Source of the DNA: JBGPBY01 sp041481485
Lineage (GTDB): Bacteria; Acidobacteriota; Terriglobia; 20CM-2-55-15
Reading direction: 5' to 3'
Length of the DNA stretch: 11,666 bases
Assembly (NCBI GenBank): GCA_041481485.1
Contig: JBGPBY010000212.1
Span: forward strand, 1 to 11,666
In this document: positions 1 through 6,969 of the stretch, one piece after another
Layout: each line of letters opens with the position of its first letter
Position numbering within the stretch: the first letter of the stretch is position 1
Position numbers and translations under genes: made by a program
Notes under the pieces: model-generated
What the model was told of the DNA's origin: nothing
Databases searched by the model: none
What the model saw: only the letters and a program-made list of their open reading frames with translations

Positions 1-134
1 AATAGAGTGCCGTAAGGCACGACAGATCCAGCAATTTTCTTGATCTGTCGCCGCTACGCGGCTTATTTGGTTTTTGAGCTTGAATTCCACCGGCTTACGC
101 CGGTGGCTAAGGGACCTGCCGCCGCTAACGCGGC
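1..134. repeat. Cluster of short perfect hairpins, REP-like intergenic repeat
   Basis: This non-coding stretch downstream of the rhamnosidase gene contains five consecutive perfect inverted repeats. They are GTGCC/GGCAC (7-11 with 16-20), CGACAGATC/GATCTGTCG (20-28 with 42-50, 13-nt loop), GCCGC/GCGGC (50-54 with 58-62), CCACCGGC/GCCGGTGG (87-94 with 99-106, 4-nt loop) and GCCGC/GCGGC again (121-125 with 130-134). Four of the five have tiny loops containing TAC or TAA. Such density resembles REP/BIME-type or small MITE-type dispersed repeats. None of the stems is followed by a clear U-tract on either strand, so a classical intrinsic terminator is not supported, although the stems could still stop or stabilise the rhamnosidase mRNA. 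The repeat may continue beyond the left edge of the window. From 135 to 190 I see no gene, only GC-rich sequence. Confidence 0.6.
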
Positions 135-190
135 TGGGAACGCGGCTCTCCATGGTGGCTACGCAATATTCCCTGGGACGCGGACACCGC

Positions 191-3100
191 TCAGCGGCTT
201 GCTTCAGCCATCAATCTTACCGGTCCCAGTAATCCCGATGCCGGCACCTGCGGTGCTCCACCGCCGCCTCCTCCGCGGCCTCCTGCAGCAGCGCCCGAAA
301 GGATCCGGCGTTCTGGTGGCGCGCCGCGATCCCCTGCAATACGGTTCGTCCATTCATTGGTGACCTTGATCTGCACGGTATTGGCCCCGGCCCGGATCGC
401 GCTTGTTACATCTATTCGGTAGGGAGGCTTCCACAAGATGCCGACGTTTCTGCCGTTCACGGCCACGTCGGCAAGATCGTTCACAGCGCCGAGATCGAGC
501 ACGATCGTTTGCCCTGCCGACATCCAGCTCTGTTGAACCTGAATGTTCTTCGAGTACGTTGCCGTTCCCGAGAAAAACTTCACGCCTTCGTTGGTGTTGG
601 CGCTCCAGGGCGCGAGTGCAGCCAACTGGATTCGTTCCGGCGCGCCCAGGTTCGGTGGGAACGTGACGTCCCACGGTCCATTGACGGTCGTGAGAACTGA
701 ACTTGCAACGACAGGCACCTGACGCGCCGTCTGTGAGGAAGGCAAACGGAACACGACGAACACAAGCTCCCGCTCGTCGAGGTGCAGCGGCACGATAGTC
801 TTTCCTGATGTTGTCGAGTAAGCGGCCGGCTGGATCTCTCCCGTATCCGGGTGCCAGATTTCCGCTGACTTACCTGCGACTCGGAAACGTGTTTGCAAAT
901 CCTGTGGCCGATCGGAAAGGTTCGCGACGTAGTAGATCTCGGCATCCGGAGTTCGGCGATGAATCCATGCCACGTCGGCATCGAGCGCCCCACCGAATTC
1001 GAAGTCCGGCACGAGGTTGACGGACTTCAGGACAGCGGTCAGCGGCAGGCCCCAGACGACTTGTCCTTTTCCGAGGCGATGGTAGTTTCGGCTGACGCCG
1101 TCGATGTCTCCCCACAACTCCGCAGCGAGTTCCGCGACTTTGGTATCGGTCTGAGGATAGCCCATCAGACTCGGCGATCGCGCCGGTCGCGGCCCGACCA
1201 CGGTGGCGCCTCCTGCGACCAGCTCGCGCACTTTGGCGAGAAGCTCGGGCCGCATCGTATCAGCCTGCGGCAGGACGAGGATGCGATAGGACATCCCATC
1301 GGGCAGCATCAGCCGTCCGTCCGGGCCGACGGTCATCCGGTGAAGCAGCACATCGGCGTTGATGTAATCGAAATCGTGTCCCTGGGGGACGGCGGGCTGA
1401 AGCCCCGCTCCCCAAATCGGCGGAGTTGATGGTGCGCCTTCGTTCAGCAGGTAGGCAAAGTCCGCAACAAACAATCCCTGCTGCATCATGAACGACGTTC
1501 TCGAAAAGTAATCCATCAATGGCCGTGCCTGCTCTGCCCAAGTGATGTTGCGGTTGATGTGGGTGCCGACCATCGTGTTTCCCGGCTTTGTATCGAGTGG
1601 CTGATGCGCGGACGTGTGGAAGACGAGACGATTGACGCCCTGGGCAACCCAGTAGTCCGCAACTTTTTTGAGCGTGAATGGCGATTCGTATCCTCCCCCG
1701 GTGAAAGACTCGGCGGCCACCAAGGGTTTGCCATAGACGTGCGCTGCCGATGCCGCGCCGCGGACGTCCTGGTAATACATGAGCCGCGGATGCAGGTCGC
1801 GCACCCAGAATTCGCCCATGGGTACGGTCGCGTATTTTTTGTTCAACAGGGTGTCTTCAGGAATCTCCAGTGAAACGCCGGCTGCTTCCGCGTAAGTGCC
1901 AATGCCCTTCTTCTCGAGCAGTTCTGTTATTGTGCCGTAGTGGTTTTCCGCCCACAGATCCGCGAGTGTCCGGCGGAAATCCCAGAGAAACCGATCACTC
2001 ACATTGGCGTTCACCACGACGCGCCCGGTTAACGCCGGAAGGTAAGGAACCGGATCGTAACCGCGGCGTTTCTGGAAATCGCTGAGGATGGAGTCGGTCC
2101 AGTTATCCATTCCGGCTTCCCAGCTATCCATCATCACCATTTTCAAGCTGTCGCCGAACAACGGACCCAGCGCCTTCTCGATCGGGTCGAAATATCCGTG
2201 ATAGTAGGCTTCCATGTATTCGCGGCTGAGTTTGTCCGCTTCAAGGCCGGAACCCGCGGGCGACGCGGGACGATTGCGAGCGCCCGTGGGGATGTGGCCT
2301 ATTCGCAACACAGTCCATGTGCCTGCGGGAGCATTCCAGTTTAACGTGCCGTCGGGCCGCATGTTGGCAGTCAGATCCACTACGTCTGATGTAGCAACCG
2401 TTTTTGCTGCAGCGACAGTCGGCGTGGGAACGGTGTCGTACTCAAAGATGAATCCATTGACCGTTTTCTCTTCCCAGCGGTTGACGCGCGCTGCAGTTGT
2501 GATGATGGCGTCGGTGACCTGGTATTCCTTCGGCACAGGCGGAGGGAGCTGATTCATGGTGTTATCAGGATCGGTCGGCGCGCCGGTCATCTCTATACGG
2601 AAGAACTTTGCGGTGACAGCCGGAAATGCGTACGTGCGGTAGGCAGACTGCCGATAGAGCTGTGTGCCCGGCAGGCTGACAATGGTCCGGAAGGTTTTCC
2701 CGTCGTCGCTTGCCATCACGCGTCCGAGGGGAACGCCCGCTCGACCCGCACGGGCGCCAATGGTGATGGCCTGCGCCTCGATAGGACTTCCGAACTCAAA
2801 CTGAACCCAGGCAACGCCGTCCGTTCCGGTGGCGACGGTGGAGAAGGTTTGACGGTTGTTGTCGAGCATTCCGGCCGGGTCCCAATTGGCGACGTTGCCG
2901 CCGCTCGTGGTGACTCTGGGTTTCAGTTCCGCGATATTTTGCTCGCCGACAGGTGTCTTGAAGGCGATGACCTTCGAATCCGCATAAAACCCGAGGTTGG
3001 CCGGCGGCTGTTCGAGTTTTCCGGCGAAGTTTCTGCCGCCCTCGACGATCGTCTCCGTCCAGACGAGTCGTTGCATGCCTTGCTGGGGTGTAACCCACGG

Positions 3101-3493
3101 CCCGCCAGTCTCACTCCACCCTGGAGAACTGAAGATCGTCATCTCGAGACCCAGGCGCTTCGCTTCCGAAGCGGCATGTTTGACGGCATCGAACCATTCC
3201 GGCGTGCCGAAGTTGATCTTGTTTGGGACTTCCTGTCCACTTCCGGATGCGACGTCTGCAAGCATGAAACCTGCGATACCGGCCCGCTTCATCCATTCGA
3301 GGTCTTTGGTGATGCCTTCCCTGGTGACGTTGCCTTGTGTCCAATGCCACCACGTTCGCGGGCGAGCGGAATCCGGAGGATTCTTGAAACCTGTAACGAG
3401 CGGATCGGTCGTCTGAGTCAACGTATGCGCAGTCGCAAAAAACACCAGGAGAATTGCCGCGAATGCGAGCCATAACACGCGGGCTGTTTTCAT
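191..3493 (-). CDS. Secreted GH106-type alpha-L-rhamnosidase, 1100 aa
   Basis: Probable extracytoplasmic glycoside hydrolase that removes terminal alpha-L-rhamnose from plant or microbial polysaccharides and glycosides. The start at 3493 begins a signal peptide (MKTARVLWLAFAAILLVFFA, cleavage around residue 23-27) and is preceded by GAGGA; an upstream in-frame ATG at 3592 would bury this signal. GH106-like features: RTWWHW (46-51), GFMLADVASG (75-84), LGLEMTIFSSPGWSETGGPW (114-133), DSWEAGMDNWT (456-466), RRGYDPVPYLPALTG (476-490) and AAESFTGGG (593-601). Glu459 and Glu595 are plausible catalytic carboxylates (inference). A discoidin/CBM-like beta-sandwich seems inserted at about 195-305. A galactose-binding-like jelly roll lies at about 935-1056, followed by a Gly-rich tail (1066-1080). 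The length is normal for GH106. The gene diverges from rhaB, which supports rhamnose as the product. Family confidence is high; exact linkage and substrate are unknown. Confidence 0.88.
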   Translation of the reverse strand: MKTARVLWLAFAAILLVFFATAHTLTQTTDPLVTGFKNPPDSARPRTWWHWTQGNVTREGITKDLEWMKRAGIAGFMLADVASGSGQEVPNKINFGTPEWFDAVKHAASEAKRLGLEMTIFSSPGWSETGGPWVTPQQGMQRLVWTETIVEGGRNFAGKLEQPPANLGFYADSKVIAFKTPVGEQNIAELKPRVTTSGGNVANWDPAGMLDNNRQTFSTVATGTDGVAWVQFEFGSPIEAQAITIGARAGRAGVPLGRVMASDDGKTFRTIVSLPGTQLYRQSAYRTYAFPAVTAKFFRIEMTGAPTDPDNTMNQLPPPVPKEYQVTDAIITTAARVNRWEEKTVNGFIFEYDTVPTPTVAAAKTVATSDVVDLTANMRPDGTLNWNAPAGTWTVLRIGHIPTGARNRPASPAGSGLEADKLSREYMEAYYHGYFDPIEKALGPLFGDSLKMVMMDSWEAGMDNWTDSILSDFQKRRGYDPVPYLPALTGRVVVNANVSDRFLWDFRRTLADLWAENHYGTITELLEKKGIGTYAEAAGVSLEIPEDTLLNKKYATVPMGEFWVRDLHPRLMYYQDVRGAASAAHVYGKPLVAAESFTGGGYESPFTLKKVADYWVAQGVNRLVFHTSAHQPLDTKPGNTMVGTHINRNITWAEQARPLMDYFSRTSFMMQQGLFVADFAYLLNEGAPSTPPIWGAGLQPAVPQGHDFDYINADVLLHRMTVGPDGRLMLPDGMSYRILVLPQADTMRPELLAKVRELVAGGATVVGPRPARSPSLMGYPQTDTKVAELAAELWGDIDGVSRNYHRLGKGQVVWGLPLTAVLKSVNLVPDFEFGGALDADVAWIHRRTPDAEIYYVANLSDRPQDLQTRFRVAGKSAEIWHPDTGEIQPAAYSTTSGKTIVPLHLDERELVFVVFRLPSSQTARQVPVVASSVLTTVNGPWDVTFPPNLGAPERIQLAALAPWSANTNEGVKFFSGTATYSKNIQVQQSWMSAGQTIVLDLGAVNDLADVAVNGRNVGILWKPPYRIDVTSAIRAGANTVQIKVTNEWTNRIAGDRGAPPERRILSGAAAGGRGGGGGGAPQVPASGLLGPVRLMAEASR

Positions 3494-3590
3494 GGGTCCT
3501 CGCTTCTTGAAAGTGCGACGAACGATATCACATTGTCTTCTTGCCGCTATACCTTGACGGCTTTGCGGGCCGGCGGTATAGGTTTTCGGC
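3494..3590. promoter_or_regulatory. Divergent promoter region between rhamnosidase and rhaB, with candidate operator
   Basis: This 97-bp gap must hold the promoters of both rhamnose genes. A 7-bp perfect inverted repeat, CTATACC at 3547-3553 and GGTATAG at 3575-3581, spans 28 bp centre to centre. Its right half overlaps the -10 box of the rhaB promoter, so a regulator bound there could block transcription. That spacing, close to an integral number of helical turns (about 2.7), is only suggestive. No regulator gene of the RhaR, LacI or DeoR type lies in the window. I could not pick a convincing promoter for the rhamnosidase gene, but its ribosome site (GAGGA) is clear. Confidence 0.4.
3554..3582 (+). 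promoter_or_regulatory. Sigma70-like promoter of rhaB, predicted leaderless
   Basis: TTGACG (3554-3559) is separated by exactly 17 bp from TATAGG (3577-3582). The hexamers match the consensus at 5 of 6 and 4 of 6 positions. Transcription would start about 7 nt downstream, at 3589-3591, which coincides with the ATG of rhaB at 3591. No Shine-Dalgarno sequence precedes that ATG, so a leaderless transcript is a consistent reading. Confidence 0.5.
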
Positions 3591-5105
3591 ATGAGTGCCA
3601 GCGAGCCGGCCTATGTTGCGGTCGATCTTGGGGCCGGCAGCGGCCGCGTCGTTCTTGCGCGCCTCCGGCCCGATCAGTTCCTGATGGAAGAAGTCCGGCG
3701 ATTTCACTACGAGCCCGTTCTTCATAACGGCCGATTGGAGTGGCCTGCCGCCGACATCTTTACAGAGCTCAAGGCAGGCCTGCGGCAAGCGGCAGTATAC
3801 GCTCGTGATCAGGGCGCAACCGTGACGAGCATCGGCATCGATTCCTGGGGTGTGGACTACGGGCTAATAGACGCTAAGGGAGACCTGGTAGAAAACCCGG
3901 TGTGCTACCGCGACTCCCGCACCGAACAGATGATGGAAAGGGTCTTCAAGCGCGTGCCGCGCGAAGAGATCTATGCCCGCACCGGCATTCAGTGTCTGCC
4001 GTTTAACACCTTGTTTCAGTTGGCGGCTCATGTGGAGGCCGGTCTTCCCCCGAGGGCAACGCGCCTGTTGCTCATTCCGGATCTTTTCCATTTTCTTCTC
4101 ACTGGAAGGGCCGTGACGGAATACACGAATGCCACCACGACTCAAATGCTCCGGTGCGGCAGAGCACATTGGGACATCGAGTTGATGGATCGCCTGGGGT
4201 TACCCACAAACCTAATGGGAGAGATAGTGCCGGCGGGCACGCCTGTCGGACCGTTGAAGCCGCAGCTTGCCGCCGAACTCGAACTGGAAGGAGTGGATGT
4301 GGTTGCGCCGGCGACTCACGACACAGCAAGTGCCGTTGTGGGCACGCCTGTCGAAAAGGGCGGCGCCTTTATTTCTTCCGGTACATGGTCGCTTGCCGGC
4401 GTGGAACTTGAAGCGCCGCTCATCAATTCCGAGACAGCCCGCCATAATTTTACCAACGAAGGGGGCGCGTTCGGCACCACGCGATTCCTCAAGAATGTGA
4501 TGGGGCTGTGGATCCTGGAGAGCTGCCGCAAGGAATGGGCGGATCAAAATCTGGATGTGCCATACGACGCACTGCTGCGAGGTTTGAATCTGGACGAAGC
4601 TTCGCGGACTCTCTTGTTCCCGGACGATCAACGGTTCTTTGCTCCCCGGAGCATGTTGTCCGCCATCGCAACCCAGATGGAGGAAACGGGACAGAGTGTT
4701 CCGATCGATCCGGTCGCTTGTACAAAATCCATTCTGGACTCGCTGGCGTTCCGCTGCGCGTCTGTTGTCCGGACAATTGAACGGCTCATCGGGAGTGCTG
4801 TTCGGGAGATTCACATTGTCGGCGGGGGCAGCCGGAACGACTATTTGAATCAAATCATCTCCAACGTGAGCGGCCTTCCAGTGGCGGCCGGGCCAGTGGA
4901 AGCGACGGCGATCGGAAACATTCTCGTTCAAGCGATCCACGCCGGACGTTTCAAAACCCTGCAGGAAGGTCGCAGGTACGTTAGAAATAACGTGATGTTG
5001 AAACACTTCACTCCGCGCCGAGCGCTGGCGTGGGAAGAGGCGCAGCGCCGATATGAGGAAATCGAGGCGAACTCAATCTCCTCCCGAGGCACATCACCCG
5101 ATTGA
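3591..5105 (+). CDS. rhaB: L-rhamnulokinase, 504 aa
   Basis: ATP-dependent cytoplasmic kinase of the FGGY family that converts L-rhamnulose to L-rhamnulose 1-phosphate, the second intracellular step of rhamnose catabolism. The N-terminal nucleotide-binding motif is VDLGAGSGRVVLAR (11-24). Rhamnulokinase-type stretches follow: IGIDSWGVDYGLID (81-94), NPVCYRDSRT (102-111), GIQCLPFNTLFQL (132-144) and TNATTTQML (179-187). The HDTAS motif (243-247) places Asp244 at the expected catalytic-base position, and ISSGTWSLAG (261-270) and IVGGGSRNDYLNQ (409-421) close the second domain. The length is close to that of E. coli RhaB (about 490). The start at 3591 gives the expected short N-terminus but has no clear ribosome site. 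It diverges from the rhamnosidase and converges with the QueA-like gene, with 23 bp between stops. The isomerase, aldolase and transporter that should accompany it are outside the window or elsewhere. Confidence 0.93.
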   Translation: MSASEPAYVAVDLGAGSGRVVLARLRPDQFLMEEVRRFHYEPVLHNGRLEWPAADIFTELKAGLRQAAVYARDQGATVTSIGIDSWGVDYGLIDAKGDLVENPVCYRDSRTEQMMERVFKRVPREEIYARTGIQCLPFNTLFQLAAHVEAGLPPRATRLLLIPDLFHFLLTGRAVTEYTNATTTQMLRCGRAHWDIELMDRLGLPTNLMGEIVPAGTPVGPLKPQLAAELELEGVDVVAPATHDTASAVVGTPVEKGGAFISSGTWSLAGVELEAPLINSETARHNFTNEGGAFGTTRFLKNVMGLWILESCRKEWADQNLDVPYDALLRGLNLDEASRTLLFPDDQRFFAPRSMLSAIATQMEETGQSVPIDPVACTKSILDSLAFRCASVVRTIERLIGSAVREIHIVGGGSRNDYLNQIISNVSGLPVAAGPVEATAIGNILVQAIHAGRFKTLQEGRRYVRNNVMLKHFTPRRALAWEEAQRRYEEIEANSISSRGTSPD

Positions 5106-5128
5106 GTAGGCGCTTCGATCACCGATCG

Positions 5129-6154
5129 CTATTCAATGATCAAGCACAAATCGCCGAACTCGTGGCACACGTAATTGTTTTCGGTTGCGTACTGCCATGA
5201 GCGGCGGAGAATGCCTTCATCCGCGAAGGCGCGCAGCAGCTGAAAATGACTTTGTCCGGGATCATGCATGCCGGTCAGAATTCCATCGACGACGGATCGG
5301 CGAAACCTGGGTCCAATGATGAGATCGGTTTCTCCGGCGCCTGCGATCAGGCCGCCGCCGTTTTGTGCCGAACAGCCCTCCAATGCTCGTACCACAGTCG
5401 TTCCCACCGCGATGACTCGTCCTCCAGTGAGCCGCGCCTTTTGAATGGCATCAATAGCGGACTGTGGAATTTCGAAACGCTCCGTGAACGGCAAACGCGC
5501 GTCGAGGCTCTTGTCTCCTATCGCGCTGACTCCCGCCGCATGAGTAAGCCATGCGAGGCCGATACCTCGTCTTTTCAGCTCGAGCAGGATCCGCCATGTT
5601 AGTGGATGTCCCGCTGAAGGCATCTCTACTGCCCACGGCCGGGAAGCGTATGCGGTTTGAACCGACCACAGCGCCAGGTCGGATTTCAGATGGGCATACT
5701 GGATCGGATGGCCGTAGGCATAAATTCCGGTCCACATGTCCACTCCATGTCGAGAGAAGCGGAGTGTGACCAGGCGGCCGGAGCCGTCCCCGAAGCCGAC
5801 GACCTCTGCGGTGAAATCTTTGCGGATGCGCAACACCGATCCGGGCGAAAGTCCTTCCGGCGCATCGCGCAGTTCAGTGGGTGTCCGCCAGTCACCCGAT
5901 CCAAGAAGGACGGCTCTCCAATCCGAACCGCCCAGATGTTGTAACAGCCGGATTTCGAGTGGGGCGTCCGAAGGCGACTTCGCAAACAACGACGCGGGCA
6001 GTGTCGCCGCGTCATTCACGATAAGCACATCGGCCGGCTGCAGCAGGTCTGGTAAATCGGTGATGACGGCGTCCTTGAACATTGCTTCTTTACCGCGCAA
6101 GACGAGCAATCGCGCTGCCTCACGTTCGGTCCGGGGTCCTGTCGCTGAAATCAT
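5129..6154 (-). CDS. Divergent QueA-like protein (SAM:tRNA ribosyltransferase-isomerase family), 341 aa
   Basis: Member of the QueA superfamily, whose classical enzymes transfer ribose from S-adenosylmethionine to 7-aminomethyl-7-deazaguanine in tRNA. Family features are RLLVLRGKEAMFKD (15-28), ITDLPDLLQPADVLIVND (31-48), GGRVIAVGTTVVRALE (244-259), GETDLIIGPRFRRSVVDGIL (274-293) and the C-terminal HEFGDLCLII (331-340). It departs from true QueA: the N-terminal leader is missing, the NDTRVIPAR motif reads NDAATLPAS, the PTAGLHFT motif reads MPSAGHPLT (178-186), and the HVGAGTF region reads THAAGVSAIGD (204-214). It resembles shorter QueA-like paralogs I recall from actinobacteria (recollection, unchecked). 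It overlaps the SDR stop by 4 bp (ATGA), with GGAGG 7 nt before the ATG, so the two are co-translated. Family membership is confident; queuosine activity is doubtful. Confidence 0.8.
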   Translation of the reverse strand: MISATGPRTEREAARLLVLRGKEAMFKDAVITDLPDLLQPADVLIVNDAATLPASLFAKSPSDAPLEIRLLQHLGGSDWRAVLLGSGDWRTPTELRDAPEGLSPGSVLRIRKDFTAEVVGFGDGSGRLVTLRFSRHGVDMWTGIYAYGHPIQYAHLKSDLALWSVQTAYASRPWAVEMPSAGHPLTWRILLELKRRGIGLAWLTHAAGVSAIGDKSLDARLPFTERFEIPQSAIDAIQKARLTGGRVIAVGTTVVRALEGCSAQNGGGLIAGAGETDLIIGPRFRRSVVDGILTGMHDPGQSHFQLLRAFADEGILRRSWQYATENNYVCHEFGDLCLIIE

Positions 6155-6879
6155 TTCAATGCCTCCACTTCTGTTGCCGCCATTCGCGCGCCATTCGGAA
6201 AGTGTTCTGCCCCCCGGATGATTGCCAAAATCCGAGGCGCAATGTCAGCCGGTTGGCCGAGTGTCGCAGGATCGGCATTGGGTACCGCATCCGCGTGCAT
6301 TCGCGTGTCCATATCGCCGGGATCAATGCTGAAGAACCGGACTCCGGTATCGCGAAGTTCGGCGGCGAAGATTCGCGTCAGATGATCGAGTGCCGCTTTG
6401 GTTACGCTGTAGGCGCCCCAGCCTGCATACGCTTCGATGGCAGCGTCCGACGTAATGCTGATCATGAGCCCTCGTCCCCGGAGCGCCATGGATCCGACGA
6501 TCACTTTGGCGAGCCGGAACGGACCGGCAAGATTCACATCCCATACCCGCTGCAGGTCCTCACAATCCGTGTCGAGAAGCAGCCGAAGCGGCAACGGCCC
6601 AAGCGTGCTGGCGTTCTGGATGAGAATATCGACAGGACCCGCCAGCGCGGCCGCTTCGCCCGCGATCGGATAAATAGAGTTTTTGTCACCGATATCCGCC
6701 GCGATTCCGTAGGCTTCTCCTCCTTCGTTCCGGATTTCGTCGACCGCCGTGTTCAGTTCTTCCGCTCCGCGTGCGACCAGAACCACCCGCGCACCTTCTC
6801 GTGCCATGGCTTTGCCAAGCGCGAAGCCAAGACCTCGACTTCCACCTGTGATCAAAACCGATGCATTTCGGATTTCCAT
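6151..6879 (-). CDS. Short-chain dehydrogenase/reductase (SDR), 242 aa
   Basis: Classical-type NAD(P)-dependent oxidoreductase of unknown substrate, presumably cytoplasmic. The Rossmann nucleotide motif is TGGSRGLG (11-18). An Arg at 37 (LVAR, 34-37) after beta-2 leans towards NADPH. An adenine-binding Asp sits in ADIGD (61-65). The usual NNAG reads QNAS (88-91), Asn116 lies in NLAGPF, and the catalytic set is Ser144, Tyr157 and Lys161 (YSVTK). DPGDMDTRM (186-194) matches the PG motif. The start at 6879 has AGGAGGA 7 nt upstream; longer in-frame extensions run across the regulator's own start and the palindrome, so I rejected them. First gene of a two-gene operon with the QueA-like gene, and divergent from an HTH-cupin regulator. 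The QNAS variant is a mild departure from the family norm. Confidence 0.88.
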   Translation of the reverse strand: MEIRNASVLITGGSRGLGFALGKAMAREGARVVLVARGAEELNTAVDEIRNEGGEAYGIAADIGDKNSIYPIAGEAAALAGPVDILIQNASTLGPLPLRLLLDTDCEDLQRVWDVNLAGPFRLAKVIVGSMALRGRGLMISITSDAAIEAYAGWGAYSVTKAALDHLTRIFAAELRDTGVRFFSIDPGDMDTRMHADAVPNADPATLGQPADIAPRILAIIRGAEHFPNGARMAATEVEALK

Positions 6880-6900
6880 TTTTGCTTCCTCCTGCGGCTG

Positions 6901-6929
6901 ACCATAGGGCGGCTGTGTGGTGTCGTCAG
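6901..6929 (-). promoter_or_regulatory. Weak candidate promoter for the SDR/QueA-like operon
   Basis: Read on the minus strand, CTGACG (complement of 6924-6929) and TATGGT (complement of 6901-6906) are 17 bp apart, each matching the sigma70 consensus at 4 of 6 positions. It would place a start near 6894, 15 nt before the SDR ATG and just upstream of its ribosome site. The palindrome at 6935-6952 would then sit directly upstream of the -35 box. Confidence 0.3.
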
Positions 6930-6934
6930 CAGAA

Positions 6935-6952
6935 TTGCCAATATATTGGCAA
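6935..6952. promoter_or_regulatory. 18-bp perfect palindrome, probable operator of the HTH-cupin regulator
   Basis: TTGCCAATATATTGGCAA is a perfect inverted repeat with no spacer, centred between 6943 and 6944 in the 90-bp gap between the SDR and the HTH-cupin regulator. Two half-sites TTGCCAA around a TATA core suit a dimeric XRE-type HTH protein. Its centre lies 26 bp before the regulator's ATG and 64 bp before that of the SDR. Its left half, TTGCCA, could itself be the -35 box of the regulator gene (17 bp before TATCGT at 6958-6963), implying autorepression. Binding is inferred; only the palindrome is seen. Confidence 0.65.
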
Positions 6953-6969
6953 AAGGCTATCGTGGGAGT

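Noticed and set aside
42..110. Hairpins as an intrinsic terminator for the rhamnosidase gene
   Set aside because: On the minus strand none of the stems is followed by a U-rich tract, so termination is possible but not supported.
1..190. CRISPR array
   Set aside because: The repeats are short hairpins of differing sequence with no constant repeat-spacer period.
893..1429. 178-codon plus-strand open frame within the rhamnosidase gene
   Set aside because: Antisense shadow in high-GC sequence; the composition is Arg/His-rich and no family is recognisable.
4212..5006. 264-codon open frame antisense to rhaB
   Set aside because: Shadow of a confidently identified kinase gene; no domain and no ribosome site noticed.
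5106..5128. Terminator between the convergent rhaB and QueA-like genes
   Set aside because: Only 23 bp, and no stem-loop with a U-tract is visible.
6082..6969. Long N-terminal extension of the HTH-cupin regulator
   Set aside because: It would overlap the SDR gene antisense for its whole length and cross the promoter region; the HTH domain starts right after the ATG at 6970.
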